NCBI RefSeq assembly: GCF_031143425.1
Contig: NC_090446.1
Coordinates: forward strand, 1,023,639,066-1,023,703,065
DNA length: 64,000 nt
Source of the DNA: Pleurodeles waltl
Taxonomy: Eukaryota; Chordata; Amphibia; Caudata; Salamandridae
Reading direction: 5' to 3'
The notes under the pieces are model-generated. The model saw nothing but the letters and a program-made list of their open reading frames with translations, did not search any database and was not told the origin of the DNA. Below, one piece after another: positions 1-10,568 of the stretch. Numbering within the stretch: position 1 is the stretch's first letter; each line of letters starts with the position of its first letter. The position numbers were made by a program, and so were the translations under genes.

Positions 1-2570
1 GAGAAACTCGTGGATGGGGTCCTCCCCCAGTATGCGCTACTCTACGGTCCTCCAGACCAACAGGTAAGTACACTGGGACCATGCTTTGTGGCCAATGCCT
101 GTGTTGAGTGGGGTGGATGAAAGATGGTGGGTAGGGGAGCGATTGAGGCATGCATCAAACGACGGATGAGAGCATGTGCCACATGGCAAGGGTGGGGATG
201 GGGGGGCCACTCACATTGAACATGCAGAAGGTGATGATTATTCTTCTCTCCCTGTACATGTCACATAGGTCAGCGCCCACCAGAAAATCGCTATTTGGCA
301 TGCCATCGCCAAGGACGTCCGGACCCTGGGGTTCCACAAGAGACGGGGCACCCACTGCAGGAAGAGATGGGAGGACATCCGACGCTGGAGCAGGAAGACG
401 GCGGAGGCTCAGCTGGGGATGGCCTCCCAACGTAGGAGGGGTGCCAGTCGTACTTTGACCCCCCTGATGTCCCGGATCCTGGCGGTGGCCTACCCCGATT
501 TGGATGGGCGCGTGAGGACATCACAGCAGACACAAGGGGGTGAGTACACTCAAATCCTGGTGACTTTGCGCGCAGTGGAGGTGTCTGGGTGGGGGAGGAG
601 GGCTGTGGGTATCCCTAGGCCAGGGCGATATCTGTAGGCTAGGCCCCTCCGTAAGGCATGGCCCTGTGGCCCCGCCCCCCACCTCTGTAGGGTGCCAAGT
701 GCAGCTATTCATTGCCCTGTGTCATGTATGTGAGCAGAGGTCACCCATAGGCTTGTAGGCCATGTCCCACAGATTGCGTAGTCGACCCCAAGTGCGCAGC
801 GTAGTGCAGGGGGCTTCTGTGTCTGTCCTGTCCGCCAACGGTGTCGCCAATGCATGCACTCAACATTTCTTTATTTTTCCCCACCCCCCTTTTTTTGTTG
901 TCTTCCTGTTCATTTGTGCATTAGCATCATCAGGCGGAGGAGAAGTGGCATCGGAGCACGAGGGAGCTGCATCTCACATGGCCATGGCGGGCCATGCAAC
1001 TGACTCGGATTTTACCAGTGAGACGGAGGGCGAGGGGAGCTCCACAGCGGGGACTCGTGCGGATGTCAGTGACAGCGACTCGTCCTCTGAAGGGAGCTCC
1101 CTTGTGGTGGTGGCAACATCCGTGCCCCCCGCTACAACAGGTACAGCCGCCACCCAGCGCACCAGCCCCGCCCTCCCAGCAGCCCCTCAGCGTTTGCCCC
1201 GTGCCTGCTCACCCAGGAAGGTGGGCATCTCCTTCGCCCCAGGCACCTCCGGCCCTGCCCCTGTCACCCCTGCTGCCCTCAGTGAGGAGGTCATTGACCT
1301 CCTGAGGACGATCATTGTTGGGCAGTCTACCCTTTTGAATGCCATCCAGGGTGTAGAAAGGGAGGTGCACCAGAGTAATGCATACCTGGAGGGCATTCAT
1401 TCGGGTCAGGCTGCCCATCAGCGATCGTTCAACACTCTGGCCTCAGCACTGATGGCAGCAATTGTCCCTGTCTCTAGCCTCCCCCCTCCAACTTCCTCCA
1501 CCCAGACCCAATCCCCTGTACCTCTGCCTATCCCAGACACACCATCAGACCAGCCTGTACACACCTCAACACCCAAGGGAAGCTCATCCAGACATAAGCA
1601 CCACACATCACACAAGCATTCACACAAGCAACATCCACATACAGACATACCAACACCCACTGCCTCCACTGTGTCCCCCTCCTCCTCGTCTCCCTCCTCC
1701 CTCCCTGTCACGTCTCCACTCACACCTGCATGCACAACATCTTCAGCCACTACGTCCATCACCAGCACACCCACCAGAACCCCCCGCACACGTGCAGTCA
1801 CCACCCCCACTACCATTCACACGTCCCCTGTGTCCTCTCCCAGTGTGTCTGTCACCCCCTCTTCCAAGATACACAAACGCAGGCAGCCACCCACCCAACA
1901 GCCATCCACCTCACGACAGCCTCCAGCCCAAGCACCTGCACCCAAAGACACTAGACTTCAAACTCCTACAACCACAACCTCTTCCACCACTCCCATACCT
2001 ACTACACCTACCCGTCCCTCTTTTCCTAAACTTCTTTTCCTTTCCAAACTTGACCTCTTCCCAACAACTCCCCCACCCCGTCCATCTAAAAAGACTCCAG
2101 TCAGCACCTCAGCCACCACAACAGCGGGCCCTGTGAAGACAGTCTGCCATGGACTGTGGAGTCCCCCACCCTCAAGGGCAGACAGCTCAGTAGGGAGCCA
2201 AGGCACGGGCAGCCCACCGCCACAAAAACATGCGAAGATTGTCAGTGCTCGGCGCGAGAGCCCTAAAACACCTGGGACCAAAATCCCTACCATGGCTCCT
2301 GCAGGGAGTGTGGTGCCACCTGGCACACCGCCAAAGGTGGGGAAGGGCCACAGGCGAACAGGGAAGGCTGGGAAGGGCAGCACGCCTAACAAGACCGACA
2401 GCAGCCCAGCTGTGCAGAAGGGCCCGCATGCCCCATCCCAGGTGGGCAGGAGGACACCAACAGGCCCGGTACTGCAGCCCAGGAGGGCCCCACCAGGCCC
2501 ATCCCAGGTGGGCAGGAAGGCGCAGCCATCCACAGGTCAGGTGGCGAATGACCTCCACGCCATGGGCTGA
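1..2570 (+). CDS. Myb/SANT-like protein with Pro/Ser/Thr-rich tail (Harbinger gene 1, copy A, 5' partial)
   Basis: Three exons are read: 1-63, 269-539 and 925-2570, each with GT-AG junctions (donors at 64 and 540, acceptors ending at 268 and 924) and phases that join in frame. Exons 1 and 2 encode a Myb/SANT-like domain of the type found in PIF/Harbinger accessory proteins, with conserved tryptophans in IWHAIAKDV and RKRWEDIRRW. Exon 3 starts with an acidic Ser-rich stretch and then a predicted helix or coiled coil (EEVIDLLRTIIVGQSTLL to about NAYLEGIHSG). It ends in several hundred residues rich in Pro, Ser, Thr and His with a Lys/Gly-rich basic end. The start codon is left of the window; in copy C it is at 49234. 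All visible exons are open, unlike copy C. In this superfamily the Myb-like protein binds the element ends and brings the transposase to the nucleus. No function is shown for the long tail. Confidence 0.75.
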
Positions 2571-4803
2571 TCCGCTGAACTGGGCACTCATCCGAAGCAC
2601 CGCTGAACTGGGCCCTTCATCTCAAGCACCGCTCCGCTGGGCACCGCCGTCTCAAGCACCGCTGAACTGGGCCCTTCATCTCAAGCACCGCTCCGCTGGG
2701 CACCGCCGTCTCAAGCACTGCTGAACTGGGCCCTTCATCTCAAGCACCGCTCCGCTGGGCACCGTCGTCTCAAGCACCGCTCCGCTGGGCCCTTCATCTC
2801 AAGCACTGCTCCGCTGGGCCCTTCATCTCAAGCACCGCTCCGCTTGGCACCGCCGTCTCAAGCACCGCTCCACTGGGCCCTTCATCTCAAGCACTGCTCC
2901 GCTGGGCCCTTCATCTCAAGCACTGCTCCGCTGGGCCCTTCATCTCAAGCACCGCTCCGCTGGGCACCGCCGTCTCAAGCACCGCTGAACTGGGCCCTTC
3001 ATCTCAAGCACCGCTCCGCTGGGCCCTTCATCTCAAGCACCGCTCCGCTGGGCCCTTCATCTCAAGCACCGCTCTGCTGGGCACCGCCGTCTCAAGCACC
3101 GCTCCGCTGGGCCCTTCATCTCAAGCACCGCTCCGCTGGGCACCGCCGTCTCAAGCACCGCTGAACTGGGCCCTTCATCTCAAGCACTGCCCCGCTGGGC
3201 CCTTCGTCTCAAGCACCGCTCCGCTGGGCCCTTCATCTCAAGCACCGCTCCGCTGGGCACCGCCGTCTCAAGCACCGCTCCGCTGGGCCCTTCATCTCAA
3301 GCACTGCTCCGCTGGGCACTTCATCTCAAGCACTGCTCCGCTGGGCCCTTCATCTCAAGCACCGCTCCGCTGGGCACCGCCGTCTCAAGCACCGCTGAAC
3401 TGGGCCCTTCATCTCAAGCACTGCTCCGCTGGGCCCTTCATCTCAAGCACCGCTCCGCTGGGCACCGCTGTCTGAAGCACTGCTCCGCTGGGCCCTTCAT
3501 CTCAAGCACTGCTCTGCTGGGCCCTTCATCTCAAGCACCGCTCCGCTGGGCCCTTCATCTCAAGCACCGCTCCGCTGGGCACCGCCGTCTCAAGCACCGC
3601 TCCGCTGGGCCCTTCATCTCAAGCACTGCTCCGCTGCACCCTTCATCTCAAGCACTGCTCCGCTGGGCCCTTCATCTCAAGCACCGCTCCGCTGGGCACC
3701 GCTGTCTCAAGCACCGCTGAACTGGGCCCTTCATCTCAAGCACCGCTCCGCTGGGCCCTTCATCTCAAGCACCGCTCCGCTGGGCACCGCCGTCTCAAGC
3801 ACCGCTCCGCTGGGACCTTCATCTCAAGCACCGCTCCGCTGAGCACCGCCGTCTCAAGCACCGCTGAACTGGGCCCTTCATCTCAAGCACTGCTCCGCTG
3901 GGCCCTTCATCTCAAGCACTGCTCCGCTGGGCCCTTCATCTCAAGCACCGCTCTGCTGGGCACCACCGTCTCAAGCACCGCTTCGCTGGGCCCTTTATCT
4001 CAAGCACTGCTCCGCTTGGCCCTTCATCTCAAGCACCGCTCCGCTGGGCACCGCCGTCTCAAGCACCGCTGAACTGGGCCCTTCATCTCAAGCACCACTC
4101 CGCTGGGCACCGCCGTCTCAAGCACCGCTGAACTGGGCCCTTCATCTCAAGCACTGCTCCGCTGGGCCCTTCATCTCAAGCACCGCTCCACTGGGCACCG
4201 CTGTCTCAAGCACTGCTCCGCTGGGCCCTTCATCTCAAGCACTGCTCCGCTGGGCCCTTCATCTCAAGCACTGCTCCGCTGGGCACTTCATCTCAAGCAC
4301 CGCTCCGCTAAGCACCGCCGTCTCAAGCACCGCTGAACTGGGCCCTTCATCTCAAGCACCGCTCCGCTGGGCCCTTCATTTCAAGCACCGCTCCGCTGGG
4401 CACCGCCGTCTCAAGCACCGCTCCGCTGGGTCCTTCATCTCAAGCACTGCTCCGCTGGGCCCTTCATCTCAAGCACTGCTCCGCTGGGCCCTTCATCTCA
4501 AGCACCGCTCCGCTGTGCACCGCCGTCTCAAGCACCGCTGAACTGGGCCCTTCATCTCAAGCACCGCTCCGCTGGGCACCGCCGTCTCAAGCACCGCTCC
4601 GCTGGGCCCTTCATCTCAAGCACTGCTCCGCTGGGCCCTTCATCTCAAGCACCGCTCCGCTGGGCACCGCCGTCTCAAGCACCGCTGAACTGGGCCCTTC
4701 ATCTCAAGCACCGCTCCGCTGGGCACCGCCGTCTCAAGCAACGCTGAACTGGGCCCTTCATCTCAAGCACTGCTCCGCTGGGCCCTTCATCTCAAGCACC
4801 GCT
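2567..4803 (+). repeat. Minisatellite, about 29/30-bp unit, roughly 75 copies
   Basis: Two related units alternate irregularly: a 29-bp form containing GGGCCCTTCATCTCAAGCAC and a 30-bp form containing GGCACCGCCGTCTCAAGCAC, both beginning around CGCTCCGCT, with CGCTGAACT as a frequent variant. The array starts at the stop codon of gene 1 and fills about 2.2 kb. Copies B and C do not carry it at this length, so it expanded in copy A or its recent ancestor. Open frames through it are a by-product of near-3n units. Confidence 0.9.
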
Positions 4804-4849
4804 GGCCCATTGGCGGAAGGGGCAGGCCCGCATCTGTGTCGGGCAGGGC

Positions 4850-4904
4850 TGCACGAAGCACTCTGGGCACTAGTCCCCCTCCAGTACCAGTGGAGACTGA
4901 TATT
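4850..4904 (-). repeat. Single copy of the 74-bp unit that is amplified in copy B
   Basis: The stretch with GAAGCACTCTGGGCAC and CCAGTACCAGTGGAGA is one diverged copy of the unit repeated 13 times at 32921-33866. It marks the position where copy B expanded a different repeat. Confidence 0.7.
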
Positions 4905-4906
4905 GA

Positions 4907-5280
4907 CTTGAGAGACTGTGGCTTTGCACTCCCCAGGATGGCACAGTGGGCAAGCCACCCACTGTAGAGACTTGAGAGACTGTGGCTTTGCACTCCCCAA
5001 GATGTAACAGTGGGCAACCCACCCACTGTAGAGACTTGAGAGACTGTGGCTTTGCACTCCCCAGGATGGCACAGTGGGCAAGCCACCCACTGTAGAGACT
5101 TGAGAGACTGTGGCTTTGCACTCCCCAGGATGTAACAGTGGGCAAAGCACCCACTGTAGAGACTTGAGAGACTGTGGCTTTGCACTCCCCAGGATGGCAC
5201 AGTGAGCAAGCCACCCACTGTAGAGACTTGAGAGACTGTGGCATTGCACTCCCCAGGATGGATCAGTGGCCATGGAGGCC
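4907..5280. repeat. 64-bp tandem repeat, six copies
   Basis: Units start at 4907, 4971, 5035, 5099, 5163 and 5227 with CTTGAGAGACTGTGG, an exact 64-bp period. Each unit holds an inverted repeat CAGTGGG...CCCACTG. The same unit occurs in copy B (33867-34115) and, reversed, in copy C (45594-46065). Confidence 0.9.
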
Positions 5281-5715
5281 CCTCGTGGATCTGGCGTCGT
5301 GGACTCATCTGGCTGAGGTGCCCCTCCTTCCCTTCCCCCTGAGGTGCCTGTAGTTTTCCTATCTGATGCCCCTGCAGTGTTCTCTCCGTTGGAGTCAGGT
5401 ATCCTGTGTGGGCTTTGCCCATGTGATTTGGGCCCAGTGGCCCACGAACAATGCCTGATACACATATCAGACTTGACAATTTATGTATATAAAGTTTTAG
5501 ATGTGTGATATATTTTATACTCAGTCATACAATATATTCCAAAGTTTATAATCATTTCCTTTTGTCTTTGCATTCTTCCGGCATGGCATTCTTCTTTGAT
5601 GTGTTGCTATGCATTGATGTGTGTGTTGTAGTGGGTGAGGGTGGGTGTGTTGCATATGTGTGTCCCCGTAATTTTTTGCCTCCCTCCTCCCCTGTGTCGT
5701 AGGTGCAGTACTCAC

Positions 5716-5798
5716 CGTTGTCTTCTGCGCCGGCGTTCGTGCTCCTGGTAGAGGAGCAGGAAGACAATCGCTTTGAGAATGGGGAGTTCGGGTTCCAT
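5716..5798 (-). CDS. First coding exon of Harbinger transposase, copy A
   Basis: On the - strand an ATG at 5798 opens a 27-codon exon beginning MEPELPIL and ending in an Arg-rich run (HERRRRRQ). It is followed by a GT donor (GTGAGT) at 5715-5714. The same exon, start and donor occur in copy B (34582-34664) and copy C (45046-45125). In C it joins in frame to the transposase body. Conservation across three copies with substitutions between them supports coding. The downstream exons of this copy lie left of the window. Confidence 0.65.
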
Positions 5799-6130
5799 GC
5801 TGTCCAGATTCCTCGTGGGGTGTATGGAGGTGAGCGTTTTCCATTTGAAATGGCTGTTTCCGCCGTGTTTTTATCGGCGGGGCTACCGCCCCGGAAAAGG
5901 TGGCGGACTGGTGGGTTGTGATAGGGTGGGCGGTACATTGTCTCCCGCCTGTCTGTTGGCGGTGACCGCTGCACTGTTTGTTTGTCCCGCCGTGGTAGGC
6001 GGTGTGTTGAAGTGGCGGTCTCTGTTGGCGGTTTCCGCCAGGGTCGGAATTCCATTTTTTTTACCGCCAGCCTGTTAGCGGTTTTGCCGCCGCTTTAACA
6101 CCGACCGCCAGGGTTGAAATGACCACCTAA

Positions 6131-6653
6131 GTCTTGATTTCCTTGGCGTAAATCTAATAATTCACGATCTGCTGACTGTGTTACAGTTCTATGATCAAAA
6201 ACTCTCTCAAATTCACGAACAACATTTCTCCAGACTAATTTTAGGCACAAGAGGAATTGCCCAAGTAGCTGCATTCCCAGACAGATATGATAACAAGAAA
6301 GCTACTTTGGACTGGGCATCGGGAAAAGTATTTGGTCTGCAGGTGAAATGTAGTTCCACTTGAACCAGGAAAGATTGCGCTTTTAAAGGGTCACCTGAGA
6401 AACGTTCTGGGGTAGCTAAAGAAATTGCAGAAGGAACATTTAGGGAAATCGGATTACTTCCAGAAGCCTGAGAAGAAGTACCTGGCCAAGACACACCTGT
6501 GGGACTTTGTTCCTTCTTCTCTACCTTATCTTGCAACTGACTCACTCTCTCTGCTAAGCTAGTTGTCAATTCTTTGGATGATACCACCTCTGCTTGGAGC
6601 TGGGTGATAGCCTTGACTAACTCGTCTAGCGTGGCCATGCTGAGAACATACAC
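6131..6653 (-). pseudogene. Gypsy gag, N-terminal part, frameshifted and truncated
   Basis: An ATG-initiated frame from 6653 to 6213 encodes a short coiled coil followed by a stretch typical of Metaviridae gag proteins (LATPERFSGDPLKAQSF, then AFLLSYLSGNAATWA). After about 6215 the gag-like reading continues in another frame until 6131, where it meets the end of Harbinger A. It is therefore broken by a frameshift and by the insertion. The product would be the structural capsid precursor of the retrotransposon; this copy cannot make it. Confidence 0.7.
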
Positions 6654-7198
6654 AAACCAGGAGGATAATAATTTGTGGGCTCACTATTCTGTCAGAGTCA
6701 CGAGATCCTCGGGGTCTGTGCACGTTCCCAACACGTCCACCACTGAACAGCTCCAAGACTCTGATAGATAAATCACAGAGACTGAGAGAGTTCAAGAGGG
6801 GAAGAGGGGATTAGGAAGGGAACAGCTGGGAAGGAGACCTGTAGTAAGAAAAAGGTTAGAACACACAATATGAAAATTATATCTCCTGAAATTAATACTA
6901 GACTATGATTCTAAGCCTAGTCACTCTGAAAACATGAACAATCTAAGAGTTAAGTTTAAAATGACTAAGTTTCAAGATGGCCGGATACCTGTAGGGGAAT
7001 CAAGATGAATTAAATGAAAACTTTCTTATTCAAGTACTTTTCTTTACATGAGAATCAGAAAAACATTCTGACAAAATTTTAAACCAGTCATATAAATCCG
7101 GTTTTGAGAATGTATACTAGGACCATACAATATTGCATCTAGAAACTCTGGCCTTCTGTGTACTCTTAAAATGTTTCTACACAAATTGCGCATATTGC

Positions 7199-7199
<1 letters not shown>

Positions 7200-7255
<56 letters not shown>

Positions 7256-7256
7256 G
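7200..7256. repeat. (TA)n microsatellite
   Basis: An almost pure AT dinucleotide run with one ACAT interruption, lying in the leader of G1. Confidence 0.95.
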
Positions 7257-7259
7257 TAA

Positions 7260-7925
7260 ACACCATAAAAGGATTGTGCACCATGAATAACACAATATGG
7301 ATTCAGGAAACAAATCACATAACTTGTCAACTCGAATATTACATAATAAATATCGTAGAATAGTGGCATACAATAAACAACATGAATTAAACTCGAGGAG
7401 ATAATCGTGCATCTTGCCAATTCGAGTGTCACCATGTAAAATACCAAGAAATGGTAGCACGCAATGAATATCAAAGTCAAATCATCATTAATCGAATTGC
7501 GCGTCTTGCCGATTCGTAAAACACGATGTAAATGTCAAGAAATAACAGCTCACAATAAATAACAAGATCAAAGTACAATGAAACAAATCGCGCTTCTTTT
7601 GCCGATTCTTAAGCCACCATGTAAACGTCAAGAAATGGTAGCGCGCAATGAACAACAAAGTTAAATCCTCATGAAACGAGTTGTGCGTCTTGCCAATTCA
7701 TAAAACATCATGTAAATGTCAAGAAATAGTAGCGCGCAATGGACAACAATGTTTAAACACCATAAAACGAATCACGCGTCTTGCCGATTCTTAAGCCACC
7801 ATGCCAATGTCAAGAAATGGTAGCACGCAATGGATAACAAAGTCAAACCTTTATGAAATAAATTGTGCATCTTTCCTATTTGTAAACTAACATATAAAGG
7901 TCAAGAAATGGTATCGTGCAAGTAA
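7260..7925. repeat. About 91-bp tandem repeat in the Gypsy G1 leader, roughly seven degenerate copies
   Basis: The phrase TCAAGAAATGGTAGC recurs at about 7444, 7534, 7627, 7718, 7809 and 7900, spacing 90-93 bp. Each unit also holds a variant of GCGTCTTGCCGATTC. It lies between the LTR promoter and gag. Confidence 0.8.
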
Positions 7926-8151
7926 TCTGTTACTCATTTAAGAATTAAACCAAGAATATGAAAATTATCAATAACGGTGTCGGGACAGTACAACCACCGT
8001 CTTACCGCCTGGAACAATGATCACCAATGAAGGATGAAGGGCAGAAGACTGGAAGATCCAAATAGGCCGCGGGGACAGGAGCTCAGGAAGAAGCTGCTGC
8101 TCTGCACCGGGACCTCTGAATAGTGAGCACTGGGAGTTGAGCCGGCTCTCT

Positions 8152-8159
8152 TTTATATA
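8152..8159 (-). promoter_or_regulatory. TATA box of Gypsy G1 LTR
   Basis: On the - strand CTATATAAAAGAG sits at about 8149-8161 in a GC-richer promoter context, with gag downstream in the same direction. Transcription would start near 8120-8130. The assignment rests on this motif and the orientation of gag. Confidence 0.5.
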
Positions 8160-8559
8160 GTCTTGGCCCAGCCCAGAACCACGCCCAGGCATGTTGCAGG
8201 GAAAGTCTCTGGAAGGCCCTGGAAAGGGGCCACACCCTAACACACTCTGAAAACCTGCAGCAATACATTGCAAAGGAACAGTATTTGTAAGCATATTAAA
8301 AATAAGTTTTCAGGATTAAACTCTGCAATGCAAAAGGTTAAGCCACAACATATCAGCACAATGCATAAATTACGTTGTTTTGAGAGTGCTTGGTTTTTGC
8401 ATTTTTGTCGCCAGTAGAGCGCGTACTGCTCTGGTGTTGACAGTGATATTGTTAATAAAAGCTTTGGCAACTCTACTTCTTCGCATCTACTATGTAACAT
8501 GTCTGAAGTTTGCCTCAATAACAATATTTTTCAAAACTGTGCTCAACCCTCTGGTAGAG

Positions 8560-9969
8560 TAGCCCAGAGCAGTCAGGCTTAATTTAGAGGCAATGTATAA
8601 AGTATTTATGCGGCACTTCAAACAGTAATAAAGTGAAAATGCAACACACGTAAAGTCCCACAACAATTTAGAAACATAGAATACATTTTAATAAAAAAAA
8701 CAATATCAAAACGTCAAAGGTCTATTAAAAAGAACCATGCATATTCTAGTTTAAATATTTCAGTGAAAATAGTGCCAAAAAGCATGAAGCACCAACTATG
8801 GCTATCTGGTCGTGCTGGACCAGGACAAAGTCCCAGGTTCAGGCTAACTGCAATGGAGCATGGGATGGCTACAGACAACCAGTTAGGCCTTCTGAACAAG
8901 AGTGCCTTACCTCTTGGTTGCTTAGCGTTGCATGGTCCTGTGTCTAGGATGTGTTGCAGAGACAAGGCAATGGGAAGTCTGGATCAGAAATGCATTGTGC
9001 AGCATCAGTTCTGGGGAGCTGTAGGGCTGTGATGTGAGGTCCGTCATCATCTTCAAGGGGATCGTCAACAAGGGAATCTTGTGTCACTCACCAACAGGTT
9101 CCGAAGGGCTCGTGATGCGAAGTACAGCATCATCATTGAGGTTATTGTTGACAAGAGGTTTGTGATGCAAGGGCCTGCGCCAGGGATGCATCTCGCAGCG
9201 GCAGTTCCAATGAGGCTGGGAGCTGCAAGATCGATGTGGAGTCATTACGCTGGAATAATCCCCACAGCAAAGGTGATGTGTCAGTTCTGTTTGGGGTTGT
9301 GTAGCAGAGGAGATGCTTTGGTTCTGTTGGGTCCACAGATGGGCTAGCACAGCATGTTCAGGCCCACTTCCAATGGTTTAGGACTGGCACCACTTGACGG
9401 GGAGGAACTCACAGTTTCAGAGTCCAGATGCTGGTTATAATAGAACTTTTGGTGGTCCTGGGTAGACGTTGCAGGTCCAGTCCTTCTTGCCCAACATGAG
9501 GGAAGCAGGTCATCATAGCAGGACATCAGTCCTTCAGGTCAGCAGACCATAAGAGTAGCATTCCTTTCAGCAGCACAGCAGTCCTCATTCCTGGCAGGAT
9601 CTACCAGAGGTCAGGAAGCCTACGGAAGAGTTGGTGTCTGAGGTCAAATATGTATACCTGGTACCTTCTTTGAAGTGGGAGAAGCATCTAGAGAAGTGCT
9701 CAGGTTTCTTGTCACCCCGCCCTGCACCAGACTGACTACAGGAGGTATGCAATCCTTTTTGTGAAGGCAGGACACAGCCTATTCCGGTATAAGTGGGGCT
9801 GTGCCTAACTCCGCCCTCCCATCCTGCCATCCCATCCTTCCAGTGATGACCCATCCAGGCACACCTAAGCTCTCTATTGTGTATGACTGTCTAGGAGGAA
9901 TACACAAAGGTCAACTGCCAACAGCATCCAGTCATGTGACCCAGAAACTGTCTGCAAGCACTAAATCAC
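8560..9969. repeat. Unclassified interspersed repeat, LTR-like, no coding
   Basis: No long open frame. The segment with GGCAATGTATAAAGTATTTA followed by AATAAAGTGAAAA resembles a high-copy newt LTR-like repeat as I recall it. It runs up to the MITE at 9973. Family and ends are uncertain. Confidence 0.3.
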
Positions 9970-9972
9970 TAT

Positions 9973-10565
9973 GGCCCTCATTCCAACCCTGGCGGTCTCT
10001 GACCGCCAGGGCGGAGGGCAGCGGAAGCACCGCCAACAGGCTGGCGGTGCTTCCTGGGCTATTCTGACCACGGCGGTAAAGCCGCGGTCAGAAAAGGGGA
10101 ACCAGCGGTTTCCCGCCGGTTTTCCCCTGGCCCAGGGAATCCTATGGGGATTCCGACCCCCTTCCCGCCAGCCTGTTTCTGGCAGTTTTCACCGCCAGAA
10201 CCAGGTTGGCGGGAACAGGTGTCGTGGGGCCCCTGGGGGCCCCTGCACTGCCCATGCCACTGGCATGGGCAGTGCAGGGGCCCCCTAACAGGGCCCCACA
10301 AAGATTTTCACTGTCTGCTTAGCAGACAGTGAAAATCGCGACGGGTGCCACTGCACCCGTCGCACCCCTGCAACTCCATTCGGAGCCGCCTTCATTGTTG
10401 CAGGGGCTTTCCACCTGGGCCGGCGGGCGCTCTTTTGGAGGGCGCCCGCCGGCCCAGCGGGAAAGTTGGAATGGCCGCTGCAGTCTTTTGACCGCGGGGC
10501 GTTCATTTGGCAGGGGAACTTTGGCGGACGGCCTCCGCCGCCCGCCGAAGTTGGAATGACCCCCC
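9973..10565. mobile_element. GC-rich Harbinger MITE 1 (hairpin-chain type), TSD TAT
   Basis: Ends are GGCCCTCATTCCAACCCTGG on the left and the reverse complement of GGGGGTCATTCCAACTTCGG on the right. They are flanked by TAT (9970-9972 and 10566-10568). Inside are consecutive near-perfect palindromes, for example GCCCCTGCACTGCCCATGCC with its complement, TCACTGTCTGC/GCAGACAGTGA and GCGACGGGTGC/GCACCCGTCGC. There are no genes. The termini match the autonomous Harbinger at 44837-53388, which probably mobilises it. Confidence 0.8.
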
Positions 10566-10568
10566 TAT

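Larger units (their letters stand above)
1..6127 (-). mobile_element. Harbinger DNA transposon, copy A (left part outside window)
   Basis: This is the same element as copy C at 44837-53388 but inverted. It reads Myb-like gene 1 on + (1-2570), tandem arrays (2567-5280), a conserved gene-free stretch (5281-5715), the first transposase exon on - (5716-5798), then a GC-rich terminal region full of short GGCGGT/ACCGCC inverted repeats. The end is at 6127, where the outermost bases on the reverse strand read GGTGGTCATTTCAACCCTGG. This matches the end of copy B and resembles the terminus of copy C. The flanking TAA (6128-6130) would be the 3-bp target duplication, but its partner lies outside the window. 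The remaining transposase exons and gene 2 should lie to the left. Strand is given as that of the transposase. Confidence 0.8.
6131..8260 (-). mobile_element. Ty3/Gypsy-type LTR retrotransposon G1, 5' part, interrupted by Harbinger A
   Basis: Read on the - strand there is a promoter with a TATA box near 8152, a long leader with 91-bp tandem repeats (about 7260-7925), then the beginning of gag from 6653. Gag coding continues down to 6131, where Harbinger A begins, so the transposon inserted into gag. The remainder of G1 is presumably beyond position 1. LTR limits were not determined: the 5' LTR should lie near 8000-8260, but no second LTR is available to define it. Confidence 0.6.

Noticed and set aside
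1418..2600. Antisense open frames (1418-1816, 1958-2533) and other-frame open reading on + (1462-2136)
   Set aside because: Shadows of the low-complexity exon 3 of gene 1; no splice sites or homologous frames in copies B and C.
2567..4803. 29/30-bp array as a centromeric or chromosomal satellite
   Set aside because: It begins at the stop codon of gene 1 and lies inside the transposon limits, so it is an internal minisatellite of one copy.
7044..7460. Membrane-like 138-codon frame on -
   Set aside because: The hydrophobic IYIYIY stretch is the (TA)n microsatellite.
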